NCBI RefSeq assembly: GCF_000330705.1
Contig: NZ_ANAM01000001.1
Coordinates: forward strand, 372,001 to 436,000
Reading direction: 5' to 3'
From: Salinicoccus carnicancri Crm
GTDB lineage: Bacteria > Bacillota > Bacilli > Staphylococcales > Salinicoccaceae
DNA length: 64,000 nucleotides
The first letter of the stretch is position 1; each line of letters begins with the position of its first letter. Below are positions 1 through 8,617 of this stretch, piece after piece. Below the pieces are notes generated by a model that was given only the letters and a program-made list of their open reading frames with translations, was not told the DNA's origin and did not search any database. The translations under genes and the position numbers were made by a program.

Positions 1-40
1 TATACTGTGATGCATACCATGATTGTGAGGAAGGATAGCA

Positions 41-625
41 TTGAAGAAGAGTAATATATATTTCATCCCTCTGTATGCCGCACTGTTTGCCATACTGGCC
101 ATCAGTATCAGACTGGGTTTCACGGATGGTGCTGACAGATTGGCGTATCTGTTTCTGAGGAAATTTGCAGATGCCGGGTGGCTGGAAGGATACCTGTCAT
201 CCCTCTCCCGTATCTTCAAGCCCTTCCATGCGACAATCATATTCATCATTGTGACTGTGATATATTATTTCAAAAAGGATCCTCATTTCTGGCTGTATAC
301 GATCGGCGCCGGAGCAAGCCTCGCAATCGGGACCGCAATGAAATATACCTTCCAGAGGGCGCGGCCGGATGTTGAACATGCGGCATTCGATGGTTACAGT
401 TTTCCGAGTATGCATGTGCTGTCGTTCATGGTCCTTGTCACTCTGATGTTCCGGCTCAGCCGGAACATCTATATCAGGGCAGTCCTGGTCTTCCTTGTCA
501 TTTCAATGATGATTTCCCGTATCTACCTTGGTGCCCACTACCTTTCGGATACAGTGGCCAGTGTCATTGTCATTGCGCTGATCCTCCATGTGATGGAGGA
601 AGTCAAAACAAGGTATTCAGGGTGA
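41..625 (+). CDS. PAP2-family membrane phosphatase
   Basis: Integral membrane lipid phosphatase of the PAP2 superfamily, which removes phosphate from substrates such as undecaprenyl pyrophosphate or phosphatidylglycerophosphate; the substrate here is not known. The three family signatures are present in order in the 194-residue product: K-x6-RP at residues 101-109 (KYTFQRARP), PSMH at 122-125, and SR-x5-H-x3-D at 159-170. About five hydrophobic segments surround them. The TTG start follows an AGGAAGG ribosome site. The last 9 bases overlap the end of the convergent exporter gene, so the two genes share their 3' ends with no terminator between them. Confidence 0.85.
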   Translation: MKKSNIYFIPLYAALFAILAISIRLGFTDGADRLAYLFLRKFADAGWLEGYLSSLSRIFKPFHATIIFIIVTVIYYFKKDPHFWLYTIGAGASLAIGTAMKYTFQRARPDVEHAAFDGYSFPSMHVLSFMVLVTLMFRLSRNIYIRAVLVFLVISMMISRIYLGAHYLSDTVASVIVIALILHVMEEVKTRYSG

Positions 626-1342
626 CAGCATACTCTGTATGAGAAGATATAAGCCTGTGCCGCTTAGGAGAACATAGGTGAAAATCCTGAATGCATCCTG
701 ATTGATCCACTTGTAGATATACCGGCCGATTACAAGGCCTGAGAGCACAGCGGGTACCGCATAAAGGCTGTATTTCCAAATCAGTACGCTGGTCCCGGTA
801 AAAATGATCTGTGTGACGAGGCTGACGGAATAGATGAACAGGTAGAATGCAAGTGTCGTAGCACGCACCCTGTCCTTGTCCATGCTGGTGCCGGTGAAAT
901 AGACCAGTATCGGTGGGCCGGGCATACCGATGCTTGTGGTGAACAGTCCGGACAGCCCGCCGGTCAGATTATCCCGGGCCGGTGTCTGATTGATCCTGAA
1001 ATTCAAAATGAGCAATAAAGTAAGCATGAGCAGCAGAACGCCAACAGAAAGCTTGAAAGCCTCTATGTTGATCGTCATATGGATTGCTATGCCGAAAGGG
1101 ATGCCGGCCAGACTTGCTGCTATCAGCCGCTTCAGGAGGGTGAAGTCGACCGAGGGCATGATGGAACGGATGATTGATATTGAAATGACGAGGGACAGGA
1201 TGATATTTATCTGGATCGCTTCCTGTGGATGAAACAGCACCAGAAACAGCGGGGTGGCCATTATGGAGAAGCCGAACCCTGTACTTGTCTGCAGTATGGA
1301 AGCGATGAGCGCTATGCATAAGAAGAATATAAAAGCGGACAT
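617..1342 (-). CDS. TSUP (TauE/SafE) family membrane exporter
   Basis: Multi-pass membrane protein (241 residues, about eight hydrophobic segments) of the TauE/SafE family, which move sulfite, sulfonates or other small anions across the membrane; the actual substrate is unknown. Two halves are visible, with glycine- and proline-rich loops such as STGFGFSIMATP near the N terminus and TSIGMPGPPILVY in the second half, typical of the family. The ATG at 1342 is preferred over an upstream start because GAAAGG lies at the right distance. The gene diverges from tag. A 10-bp inverted repeat spans its leader and start codon and is listed separately. Confidence 0.82.
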   Translation of the reverse strand: MSAFIFFLCIALIASILQTSTGFGFSIMATPLFLVLFHPQEAIQINIILSLVISISIIRSIMPSVDFTLLKRLIAASLAGIPFGIAIHMTINIEAFKLSVGVLLLMLTLLLILNFRINQTPARDNLTGGLSGLFTTSIGMPGPPILVYFTGTSMDKDRVRATTLAFYLFIYSVSLVTQIIFTGTSVLIWKYSLYAVPAVLSGLVIGRYIYKWINQDAFRIFTYVLLSGTGLYLLIQSMLSP

Positions 1343-1390
1343 GGTATCATCCTTTCTGGGGGACAGGTTACATAATGACCATGATACCAT
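1341..1390 (-). promoter_or_regulatory. inverted repeat over the leader and start of the TSUP gene
   Basis: ATGGTATCAT at 1341-1350 and its exact reverse complement ATGATACCAT at 1381-1390 are separated by 30 bases. In the TSUP transcript the downstream arm covers the gap between the ribosome site and the start codon, so pairing could hide the start. Alternatively the arms may be two half-sites for a regulator in the 76-bp divergent region with tag. The repeat is seen directly; the function is inferred. Confidence 0.4.
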
Positions 1391-1418
1391 GTAGAGAAAA
1401 GCTGCGAGGAGGATTTTG

Positions 1419-1976
1419 ATGAAGAGATGCCAGTGGGCGGGAGAGGATCCGCTCATGCAGCAATATCATGACAGAGAGTGGTGTGTGCCATCCCGCGATG
1501 ACCGGTACATTTTTGAAATGCTGTCGCTGGAAGGGGCGCAGGCGGGTCTTTCGTGGAAACAGGTCCTGCATAAGAGGACAGCCTACAGGACAGCCTTCCA
1601 CGATTTTGATATCGTCCGCTGTGCGAATCTTACGGACGAGGAGCTCAGCGGTATCAAAATGAATCACGGTGTCATCAGACACATGGGAAAGCTGGAGTCG
1701 GTGCGGACGAATGCCGGGGCGGTGCTTGAAATCCGGAAGGAGTTCGGAACCTTTGCGGGTTACCTGTGGGGCTATGTTGATCATGCACCGATTGTGAACA
1801 GGCATAAGACGGATGATGATATTCCCGCATCCACCGAACTGTCGGAGAGGCTGAGCAAAGATCTTAAAAAGCGTGGTTTCAAATTTACGGGTCCGGTCAT
1901 CATCTATTCATTCATGCAGGCCATCGGGATGGTCAACGACCATGTCGAGGCATGTGGATGCCATCCGGGAATTTAA
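1419..1976 (+). CDS. tag: DNA-3-methyladenine glycosylase I
   Basis: Base-excision repair enzyme that removes 3-methyladenine from alkylated DNA. The 185-residue product opens with MKRCQWAGEDPLMQQYHD and ends in HVEACGCH, which hold the Cys/His residues of the Tag zinc site. Between them lie the EMLSLEGAQAGLSW block and the acidic FHDFD region expected for the helix-hairpin-helix superfamily. Length is normal (E. coli Tag is about 187). The ATG at 1419 is preferred over the overlapping TTG at 1416 because GGAGG lies six bases upstream. It is divergent from the TSUP gene. Confidence 0.93.
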   Translation: MKRCQWAGEDPLMQQYHDREWCVPSRDDRYIFEMLSLEGAQAGLSWKQVLHKRTAYRTAFHDFDIVRCANLTDEELSGIKMNHGVIRHMGKLESVRTNAGAVLEIRKEFGTFAGYLWGYVDHAPIVNRHKTDDDIPASTELSERLSKDLKKRGFKFTGPVIIYSFMQAIGMVNDHVEACGCHPGI

Positions 1977-2036
1977 ATTTGAAAGATGTGCAGGGGGATG
2001 GGTAAAGAGAAAAATATTCCTTCAGACCTCCTGCCC

Positions 2037-2474
2037 CTATCTTGCCGATTCATACATTTCGATCCACTCGTCGACTGTCATCTTTTCGGCCAGTTCACCG
2101 AGCAGTTTGTACGGAATTTTATCAGGATTGGTAAACCGGATGCAGCTTTTGCCCATGTTCAGCTTTGTCGTCATATGATTGGGGTATTCGCGGGTGAACC
2201 AGTCATAGAGATCCCGGTCCCGGTACATCCCCAAGTGATAGACTGCGAGGTGCCTTTTCTGTGAAGCGACGCTTATGAAAGGAAGCGGTTCGTTATCCAC
2301 ATGGTAACCTTCAGGGTATCTGTCCTTCGGTACGGCAAACACCGGCATACCATGCTGGATGCCTGCCTCGAATCCCTCCGGGAGATGTTCATTGATCACA
2401 TCCCATGTTCTTATGAAACTCTCCCGCCATTTTTCATCAATTTTATCCACATATTCATCAAATGTCATTTGCAC
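2037..2474 (-). CDS. DUF1801 family protein (YdhG-like)
   Basis: Small cytosolic protein (145 residues) of the DUF1801 / YdhG fold, some members of which are described as iron chaperone-like (frataxin-related); the biochemical role is unproven. The family pattern is visible: PEGFEAGIQHGMPVF near residue 35, a block around FISVASQKRHLAVYHLG, and the late MGKSCIRF motif near residue 108. The gene is convergent with tag (60-bp gap) and divergent from the flavin oxidoreductase. No signal peptide or membrane segment is seen. Confidence 0.75.
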   Translation of the reverse strand: MQMTFDEYVDKIDEKWRESFIRTWDVINEHLPEGFEAGIQHGMPVFAVPKDRYPEGYHVDNEPLPFISVASQKRHLAVYHLGMYRDRDLYDWFTREYPNHMTTKLNMGKSCIRFTNPDKIPYKLLGELAEKMTVDEWIEMYESAR

Positions 2475-2573
2475 AAGCCCCTTTCCGGGTATTCATTAAC
2501 TATATTAAACCATAAAGCAAAGAAATGCAGAAGGGTGTCTTCTAATGCCAGGCGTAAAAAGGAGAATAAAAAG

Positions 2574-3275
2574 ATGGGTCTTTTAAAAGATGCAGCAGCT
2601 GTTTTTAAAAAGAAAGAACTGATTTTCAAAGAAAGGCGTCAGATTTCAGTGGATATATATACTTTCAGTTTTGAAAGGCCGGAGGGTCTGAGCTGGCAGG
2701 CGGGGCAGCATGGGCTTTTCACAATCACCCACCGGAAAGTCAAACCGCCTACGAAACCATTTACAATCTCCTCATCCCCGCGGGAAGACGTGATTGAAGT
2801 AACGACCAGGATAGACGATAGGCCCAGTGATTATAAACAGGCGCTCCTTGAACTTGAGCCTGGCATGAAGGTGACTATGAGCGGCCCTGCCGGCTCTTTT
2901 CATGCGGATGACGGGGAGCGGGTGGTATTCATTGCCGGTGGGATCGGCATCACACCTTTCCATGCGATGCTCAGCGAACTGGCTGATGAGGATATCAGAG
3001 TGGAAGCGCCGCCCGTACTGCTGTATGTTGATGGGGAGGGGAAATTTACGTACAGAGGGGAACTTTCGGAAATCAGTGACAGAGGGACTGCAGCAGTGCG
3101 TTTCATAGAGTCGAGCGAAGGGCTGCACAAGGAGCTTGAGCTGCTTGAAGGGGCAGACGTGGAAAAATACCTTATCGCCGGACCTTATTCCATGGTCGAA
3201 TCGGTAAGCAAGCATCTGATCGGCACCGGGGTGCCGAAAAAGAACATTAGAAAAGAGACATTCATCGGATATTAG
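2574..3275 (+). CDS. FAD-dependent oxidoreductase, ferredoxin reductase type
   Basis: Soluble flavoprotein of the ferredoxin-NADP reductase superfamily (233 residues). The FAD domain carries KPFTISSSP, the R-x-[FY]-[ST]-type motif variant, near residue 61, and the NAD(P) domain starts with FIAGGIGITPFHAML near residue 120. The C terminus ends in KETFIGY. There is no extra ferredoxin or globin domain, so an electron-transfer partner is probably encoded elsewhere. The ATG at 2574 has AAAGGAG upstream. The next gene begins 18 bp later and is probably cotranscribed. Confidence 0.8.
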   Translation: MGLLKDAAAVFKKKELIFKERRQISVDIYTFSFERPEGLSWQAGQHGLFTITHRKVKPPTKPFTISSSPREDVIEVTTRIDDRPSDYKQALLELEPGMKVTMSGPAGSFHADDGERVVFIAGGIGITPFHAMLSELADEDIRVEAPPVLLYVDGEGKFTYRGELSEISDRGTAAVRFIESSEGLHKELELLEGADVEKYLIAGPYSMVESVSKHLIGTGVPKKNIRKETFIGY

Positions 3276-3293
3276 ACAGGGGGATGATCAGTT

Positions 3294-3848
3294 ATGCGAG
3301 CAAAAAAACTGAACACGGATGAAATGAAAAGGCAGCTGGAGGTATCCAGGGAGCGATTTCAAGCCAATATGACCAGGCATGCAGGAATCGAATGGAAACG
3401 GGTCGAAGAGAAGTTGGAATCCAATCCGGAAAAACTATGGTCGCTTTCAGAAATGGAGCGTACAGAAGGGGAACCTGATGTTGTCGGGGAAGAAGACGGG
3501 GAATTCATCTTCTTCGACTGTTCGAAAGAAAGTCCTACGGGGAGGAAGAGCGTATGCTACGACCGTGCAGCATGGGAGGCACGTAAGAAGAATAAGCCTG
3601 AAACCAGTGCAATGGAACTTGCAGAAAAAATGGGCATCACGATGCTTGATGAAAATCAGTACCGCTTCCTGCAGGAACTCGGTGATTTCGATACCAGGAC
3701 ATCATCGTGGCTCAGTACACCGGATGGGATCAGGGAGCGCGGCGGCGCCATTTTTGGTGATTTCCGCTACAATACGGTATTCATCTACCATAACGGCGCG
3801 GAATCCTATTATGGTGCACGAAGGTTCCGGGGCGCCCTCAGAGTGTAA
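3294..3848 (+). CDS. DUF4256 domain protein
   Basis: Soluble protein of 184 residues matching the DUF4256 family of Firmicutes, whose function is unknown. Recognisable family text includes KLWSLSEMERTEGEPDVV, FFDCSKESPTGRKSVCYD and the C-terminal ESYYGARRFRGALRV. No catalytic motif can be assigned. It follows the flavin oxidoreductase by 18 bp and the pair ends at a strong perfect-palindrome terminator whose left arm includes the stop codon. Confidence 0.75.
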   Translation: MRAKKLNTDEMKRQLEVSRERFQANMTRHAGIEWKRVEEKLESNPEKLWSLSEMERTEGEPDVVGEEDGEFIFFDCSKESPTGRKSVCYDRAAWEARKKNKPETSAMELAEKMGITMLDENQYRFLQELGDFDTRTSSWLSTPDGIRERGGAIFGDFRYNTVFIYHNGAESYYGARRFRGALRV

Positions 3849-3882
3849 AAGAAGCATCTGCCGCGGCAGATGCTTCTTTTAC
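3845..3882 (+). terminator. palindromic terminator after the DUF4256 gene
   Basis: A perfect 38-bp palindrome (GTAAAAGAAGCATCTGCCG and its complement) starts at the stop codon and ends in a T-rich arm. The A-run on one side and T-run on the other mean it can terminate in either direction. Confidence 0.85.
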
Positions 3883-4041
3883 AAGAGTCCGCCGATGATG
3901 AAAAGCCGGGTGGATAACCGTATTATGTTGAGCACTGAAAAAGCTGTGACTGAACACTTTTTTCATCCGATGTGTATACAGGTAGCCAGCCAGGGTACAG
4001 GGTACTATTATGGTTTGGAAATTAAGGAAGGAGACTGTTAT

Positions 4042-4821
4042 ATGAATATTGGTTTGATCGGTGCAGGTGCAATCGGAAAATTTCTGCTGGAGGAGATCAA
4101 TGAAAGTGCCCACGAAAGCCTGAGGGTCACGAGTGTGCTGGTCAGGAACAGGGAGAAGTATGCGTCACTGGCATCTGACTACGGTGTGGAGCTTTTTACC
4201 CGGGCCGGCGAATTCCTGTCATCCGATATCGATATTGTGGTTGAAGCGGCAACGGTGGAGGCGGCCAAAGAGCTGCTGCCCGGGGTCATCAAAGAAAAAG
4301 ATGTTCTGCTGATCAGCACCGGTGCACTCGCAGATGAGGATCTGGTGGCAGATGTCACCCGGAACGCGAATGAATATGATCATGCATTGCATCTGCCTTC
4401 AGGTGCAATCGGCGGACTGGATCTGCTGCAGAATGCACAGACATTCGGGAAACTTGACAGCGTCTCCCTTGAAACACGTAAACCGGCCGCTTCCCTGACT
4501 GAGGAAAGTCTCGACCGGGAAAAAATGATGTTTGAAGGAACTGCGGCGGAAGCGATCGATAAATATCCGAAAAGCATGAATATCTCCATCATTCTTGCCT
4601 TTGCAGGCGTCGGCATGAAAAATACGGAAGTCGTCATCATCGCCGATCCGGAAATCGACAGGAACGTCCATAATGTGAAAGTGACGGGTGATTTCGGTGA
4701 GGCTGAATTCACTTTCAGGAACAATCCGATGCCGGACAATCCGAAGACAAGCTATCTTGCTGCACTGAGTGTATGCGGTACGCTCGAGCGCATCTACAAG
4801 AATGTGAAGATCGGCAGCTGA
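4042..4821 (+). CDS. aspartate dehydrogenase family protein (DUF108, NadX-like)
   Basis: Predicted NAD(P)-dependent L-aspartate dehydrogenase, giving iminoaspartate or oxaloacetate plus ammonia; in some bacteria it feeds quinolinate and NAD synthesis. The 259-residue product has an N-terminal Rossmann motif GLIGAGAIGKFL, then the family blocks HLPSGAIGGLD (about residue 116), SVSLETRKP and the C-terminal domain with NPKTSYLAALS. The ATG at 4042 follows AAGGAAGGAG. No nadA or nadB lies beside it, so the pathway assignment is an inference from family only. No clear promoter was seen in the 160 bp upstream. Confidence 0.82.
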   Translation: MNIGLIGAGAIGKFLLEEINESAHESLRVTSVLVRNREKYASLASDYGVELFTRAGEFLSSDIDIVVEAATVEAAKELLPGVIKEKDVLLISTGALADEDLVADVTRNANEYDHALHLPSGAIGGLDLLQNAQTFGKLDSVSLETRKPAASLTEESLDREKMMFEGTAAEAIDKYPKSMNISIILAFAGVGMKNTEVVIIADPEIDRNVHNVKVTGDFGEAEFTFRNNPMPDNPKTSYLAALSVCGTLERIYKNVKIGS

Positions 4822-4855
4822 TTTTTACACTAATAGGATAAATGAAGTCCCGGAT

Positions 4856-4869
4856 ATGACAAATGTCAT
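4856..4869 (+). promoter_or_regulatory. candidate DesR operator upstream of des
   Basis: ATGACAAATGTCAT is a perfect inverted repeat (ATGACA/TGTCAT) about 90 bp upstream of the desaturase start, with further TCAT and TGACA half-sites just downstream. A CATAAT box at 4916-4921 has no good -35, as expected for a promoter needing an activator. In Bacillus subtilis, phosphorylated DesR activates des from an inverted repeat just upstream of the promoter. The link here is inferred from position and the desKR neighbours. Confidence 0.45.
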
Positions 4870-4956
4870 GTCATAATGCTGACAGATTCATCTGTTATGC
4901 CGCGCCCTCAGCCGTCATAATATATATTGATAAAATAACGGGAAGAGGGTAGCATT

Positions 4957-5985
4957 ATGACCAGAGAAAAACAGGCGCAACTCAGGAAATCTGTGATGCC
5001 CTATGCGAACGCCGAGACGCGGGCGAGCATCATACAGCTGTTGAATACGATACTTCCGTTCTTTGTATTCTGGTTTTTGGCATATCAGACATTGAGCATC
5101 TCGTTCTGGCTGAGCCTGCCTTTCAGCGTAATCACGGCCGGTTTCATGATCCGTTCGTTCATCATATTCCATGACTGCACACACGGTTCATTTTTCAGGA
5201 ATAAAAAGCTCAATGACTTTTTCGGCACATTCACAGGCGTAATTACACATTTCGCCTACGAGAAATGGAAGCGCGAGCATTCGATCCATCATGCAACAAG
5301 CGGCAATCTCGATAAGCGCGGCATCGGCGACATATGGGTGATGACGGTGAAGGAATATGAGCAGGCGGATAAATGGGAGCGGCTGAAGTACCGCCTCTAT
5401 CGCAATCCGCTTGTCATGTTCGGGCTGGGCCCCTTCCTTCTGTTCCTGTATTCCAACCGCTTCAACCGGAAGGGCCCGAAACGAAAAGAGCGTCTGAACA
5501 CGTATCTCATCAATGCGGTACTTGTTTCAGCATACTGTCTCATCGGGTTCACACTCGGCTGGCATGTCATATTGCTGGTCCAGCTGCCGGTCATCTATAT
5601 CGCAGGGGCACTCGGAATATGGCTCTTCTACGTGCAGCACCAGTTTGAAGATTCCTATTTTGAAAACGAGTCGGAATGGGATTTCGTAAAAGCTGCAGTT
5701 GACGGAAGCTCCTACTACAAACTGCCCAAATGGCTGGAGTGGATGACGGGTAATATCGGTTATCATCATGTGCACCATCTTGCACCGCGCGTGCCGAACT
5801 ATCATCTGGAAAAGGCGCATGAAAACACACCGCCGCTTCATAAGGCGACGACGATCACTTTGAAGACGAGCCTCGAATCCATAAAATTCCGACTGTATGA
5901 TGAAGAAAACAAGACCTTCGTCAGCTTCAGGGACATGAGAAAGCGTCTAAAGAACAATATCGCCCACCGGGCGACAACACATTAA
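4957..5985 (+). CDS. des: acyl-lipid fatty acid desaturase
   Basis: Membrane-bound di-iron desaturase that inserts a cis double bond into acyl chains of membrane lipids, raising fluidity in the cold. The three histidine boxes are present: HDCTH (about residue 72), HSIHH (about 108) and HHVHH (about 270), with paired transmembrane segments between them. The 342-residue length fits the B. subtilis Des class. The gene is followed by its own terminator and then by desK and desR, the same order as in B. subtilis, which supports regulation by that two-component system. Electrons would come from a ferredoxin or flavodoxin not encoded here. Confidence 0.93.
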   Translation: MTREKQAQLRKSVMPYANAETRASIIQLLNTILPFFVFWFLAYQTLSISFWLSLPFSVITAGFMIRSFIIFHDCTHGSFFRNKKLNDFFGTFTGVITHFAYEKWKREHSIHHATSGNLDKRGIGDIWVMTVKEYEQADKWERLKYRLYRNPLVMFGLGPFLLFLYSNRFNRKGPKRKERLNTYLINAVLVSAYCLIGFTLGWHVILLVQLPVIYIAGALGIWLFYVQHQFEDSYFENESEWDFVKAAVDGSSYYKLPKWLEWMTGNIGYHHVHHLAPRVPNYHLEKAHENTPPLHKATTITLKTSLESIKFRLYDEENKTFVSFRDMRKRLKNNIAHRATTH

Positions 5986-5995
5986 TGATGGCAGT

Positions 5996-6025
5996 ATCCC
6001 CCTGAAGATCAGGGGGATATTTTTG
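5996..6025 (+). terminator. terminator after des
   Basis: ATCCCCCTGA and TCAGGGGGAT form a 10-bp stem with a three-base loop followed by a T-rich stretch. It separates des from desKR, so the desaturase can be induced independently of the sensor genes. Confidence 0.9.
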
Positions 6026-6092
6026 CCTATTGATACTCTGGTGTATTTGAAACTGATACAATGAAGCAAAAGAGCCGGAAGGGGGAGGGCGG

Positions 6093-7214
6093 ATGCGTGA
6101 CTGGTATCATATTTTTCCGAAGAACACAGGGCTGAGCCTGTACATATGGATCATCTTCTGCGTGCTTCCATTCTATTTTATATTCCGTTCCATCTCCCCC
6201 TGGGAAATCGGTGTGGGCGTCGTCATAACGATACTCTTTTTTGCAGTCTACTGGCTGACATTCAATTCCAGGGGTGCATTGATATATATCGGGATCAGTC
6301 TCCAGTTCATTATCAATATTTTGATGACGGTCCTGTTCGGATATGTATATTTTGCACTGTTCATCGCCTTTTATGTGGGTAATTTAAGAAGCAGGGCCGG
6401 GTTCATCTCCATGTATGTCATCCATCTGGTGCTGACGGCGGCCGCAATCATATTTGCGTTTTTCATAAATTATGTACTCTTCCTGAGCCACCTCCCGTTT
6501 CTGGTCATGACGATCCTGGGTGTCATACTGATTCCTCTGAATAAATACAACAGGCTCAAGCAGGAAGAGCTGGAAGTGAAGCTGGAGGATGCGAACCAGA
6601 GGATAGCTGAACTTGCCATCGTGGAAGAACGTCACAGGATTGCGCGGGATCTCCATGATACGCTGGGGCAGAAACTGTCGATGGTCGGACTGAAGGCGGA
6701 GCTGTCCCAAAAACTCATCGACAGGGAACCGGACAAAGCCAAAGTGGAACTTCAGGATATACAGAATACTGCGAGACATGCGCTTAAAGAAGTGCGCGAG
6801 ATGATCAGTGACATGAAAAATGCAAGTCTGACGGATGAACTCTCCCATGTCAGAATGCTGCTCGATGCAGCAGGCATCAGTTATGAGATCCATAATGGGG
6901 CGGACTCGTCGGAACTCCCCATGCTGACGGAGAGTGTACTCAGCATGAGCCTGAAAGAAGCGGTGACCAATGTAGTGAAACACAGTAATGCCCGCCGCTG
7001 CCTCATCACCCTGACCGAATCGGACAGGGATATATTCCTGAAAATCACAGATGACGGGAATGCTGCCCCCGAAGTCGATTTCGGCAATGGACTTCAGGGT
7101 ATGAGGGAACGCCTGACATTTGTAAATGGGGAGTGCCAGGTATTCAGCTCTGAAAATGGATTTGAAGTCAATATAACAGTACCCAAAGTTTTGAGGCAGA
7201 TTGAGGAGGGATAG
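6093..7214 (+). CDS. desK: membrane-thickness sensor histidine kinase
   Basis: Sensor kinase of the DesK family that reads membrane order and phosphorylates or dephosphorylates DesR. About five hydrophobic segments fill residues 15-150, followed by a coiled linker (KQEELEVKLEDANQ) and the HisKA_3 dimerisation box ARDLHDTLGQKLS with the phospho-acceptor His188, the same residue number as in B. subtilis DesK. The ATPase domain has EAVTNVVKHSNA (N box) and DDGN/GNGLQGMRERL glycine boxes. Length 373 is normal. It is translated just ahead of desR with two bases between stop and start. Confidence 0.92.
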   Translation: MRDWYHIFPKNTGLSLYIWIIFCVLPFYFIFRSISPWEIGVGVVITILFFAVYWLTFNSRGALIYIGISLQFIINILMTVLFGYVYFALFIAFYVGNLRSRAGFISMYVIHLVLTAAAIIFAFFINYVLFLSHLPFLVMTILGVILIPLNKYNRLKQEELEVKLEDANQRIAELAIVEERHRIARDLHDTLGQKLSMVGLKAELSQKLIDREPDKAKVELQDIQNTARHALKEVREMISDMKNASLTDELSHVRMLLDAAGISYEIHNGADSSELPMLTESVLSMSLKEAVTNVVKHSNARRCLITLTESDRDIFLKITDDGNAAPEVDFGNGLQGMRERLTFVNGECQVFSSENGFEVNITVPKVLRQIEEG

Positions 7215-7216
7215 AT

Positions 7217-7816
7217 GTGATCAGGATTGTAATCGCCGAAGACCAGAATATGCTGCTCGGGGCACTCGGGACACTCCTCGACATGGAAGAGGACATTGAA
7301 GTTTGCGGCAAGGCATCAAACGGCAGGGAAGCACTCGATCTGGTCCGTGATATTTCACCGGATATCTGCCTGATGGATATAGAGATGCCGGTGATGACGG
7401 GACTTGACGCAGCTGAAGTGCTCAAGGGTAAAGACTGCAAAGTAATAATACTCACCACATTTGCGCGTCCGGGTTATTTCGAAAGGGCCAAGAAGGCTGA
7501 TGTGAGGGGGTATTTGTTGAAAGACAGTCCGAGTGAAGCCCTCGCGAATTCAATACGCCAGATCATGGAAGGAAAACGTATCTACTCACCGGAACTCATA
7601 GATGTCGTCTTCGAATCCCGGAACCCCCTCACCGCCCGGGAGATGGAAATCATGCAGCTGCTTGCAGAAGGAGGAAGGACGAAGGCTGTTGCGAGGGAGC
7701 TGCACCTGTCGGACGGTACCGTCAGGAATTATGTTTCCATCATTTTGGATAAACTTGAAGTGGACAACAGGATCGAAGCGATAACAAAAGCCCGGAACAA
7801 GGGATGGCTGGAATGA
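7217..7816 (+). CDS. desR: NarL-type response regulator of the desaturase system
   Basis: Response regulator with an N-terminal receiver domain (acidic residues ED near 8-9, phospho-acceptor Asp54 in LMDIEMP, Lys near 103 in LLKDSP) and a C-terminal LuxR-type helix-turn-helix (LTAREMEIMQLLAEG to IEAITKARNKGWLE). Phosphorylated DesR dimers activate the desaturase gene in B. subtilis. The GTG start overlaps an out-of-frame ATG, with GAGGAGGG just upstream inside the end of desK, so the two are translationally coupled. The 199-residue length and Asp54 match B. subtilis DesR. Confidence 0.92.
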   Translation: MIRIVIAEDQNMLLGALGTLLDMEEDIEVCGKASNGREALDLVRDISPDICLMDIEMPVMTGLDAAEVLKGKDCKVIILTTFARPGYFERAKKADVRGYLLKDSPSEALANSIRQIMEGKRIYSPELIDVVFESRNPLTAREMEIMQLLAEGGRTKAVARELHLSDGTVRNYVSIILDKLEVDNRIEAITKARNKGWLE

Positions 7817-7834
7817 ATGAGGACTGAAGATTCG

Positions 7835-7858
7835 GCTGGTTTTGTGTGAAGAACCAGC
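7835..7858 (+). terminator. hairpin between desR and the ABC genes
   Basis: GCTGGTT and AACCAGC form a 7-bp stem with a 10-base loop but no following T-run. It may be a weak terminator or RNA-processing site that lowers expression of the ABC genes relative to desKR. Confidence 0.4.
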
Positions 7859-7890
7859 ATATATTTCTACAATGGGGATGAGGTGGTTAT

Positions 7891-8616
7891 ATGGCAACAT
7901 CGGAACCGAGTGTGTCGGTCCGAAACGTTTCGAAACGTTTCGGCCGTAATGAAGTGTTGAAAAATATCGATATGGAAATCGAAAAGGGGGAGATTTTCGG
8001 TCTTCTGGGACCATCCGGCGCCGGAAAAACCACGCTGGTCAGGGCACTTGCGGGGCTCGACACGCCCACAGACGGTGAGACACGTGTGTTCGGGGAGAAG
8101 ATGCCCGACCTGAAGCTGATGAAGAGAATTGGTTATATGGCCCAGGCGGATGCATTGTATGAAGAGCTGTCCGCCCTTGAGAACCTGGAGTTTTTTGCCA
8201 GCCTGTACGGGATCGGAGGAACGCGCCGGAAGGAGCGCATACATGAACTGATGGCGCTGATGGATCTTTCTGACCACCTGAATGTGAAGGCAGCCAAATT
8301 TTCCGGTGGTATGAAACGCCGGTTGTCGCTGGTCATCGCACTGCTTCATGCCCCTGATATGCTGCTCCTCGATGAACCGACTGTCGGCATCGATCCGGTG
8401 CTTCGGAGGAGCATATGGAATTTCTTCTATGAACTGAACAGGGGGGGCACGACGATAATAATCACGACCCACGTGATGGACGAGGCGGCAAAGTGCTCAA
8501 GGCTTGCCATGATGCAGAGAGGGGAAATAGTCGCTGCCGGTACGCCCGGCCAGCTGAAAGAAGACACGGGGGCGGGAACGCTGGAAGAGGCATTCCTCGT
8601 GTATGGGGGGGATTGA
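7891..8616 (+). CDS. ABC exporter ATP-binding protein
   Basis: Nucleotide-binding subunit of an ABC-2 type exporter (241 residues). Walker A is GPSGAGKTT near residue 44, the signature is FSGGMKRR near 137, Walker B is MLLLDEPTVG near 157, and the switch histidine is in TTHVMDEA. The partner permease starts immediately downstream with coupled translation. It sits 75 bp after desR in the same direction, so it may be cotranscribed with desKR or respond to DesR; this is inferred from layout. The substrate cannot be read from the sequence. Confidence 0.88.
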   Translation: MATSEPSVSVRNVSKRFGRNEVLKNIDMEIEKGEIFGLLGPSGAGKTTLVRALAGLDTPTDGETRVFGEKMPDLKLMKRIGYMAQADALYEELSALENLEFFASLYGIGGTRRKERIHELMALMDLSDHLNVKAAKFSGGMKRRLSLVIALLHAPDMLLLDEPTVGIDPVLRRSIWNFFYELNRGGTTIIITTHVMDEAAKCSRLAMMQRGEIVAAGTPGQLKEDTGAGTLEEAFLVYGGD

Positions 8617-8617
8617 G

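Noticed and set aside
6384-6983. A 199-codon minus-strand frame opposite desK
   Set aside because: desK is certain from His188 and its place between des and desR. The antisense frame has only shadow features.
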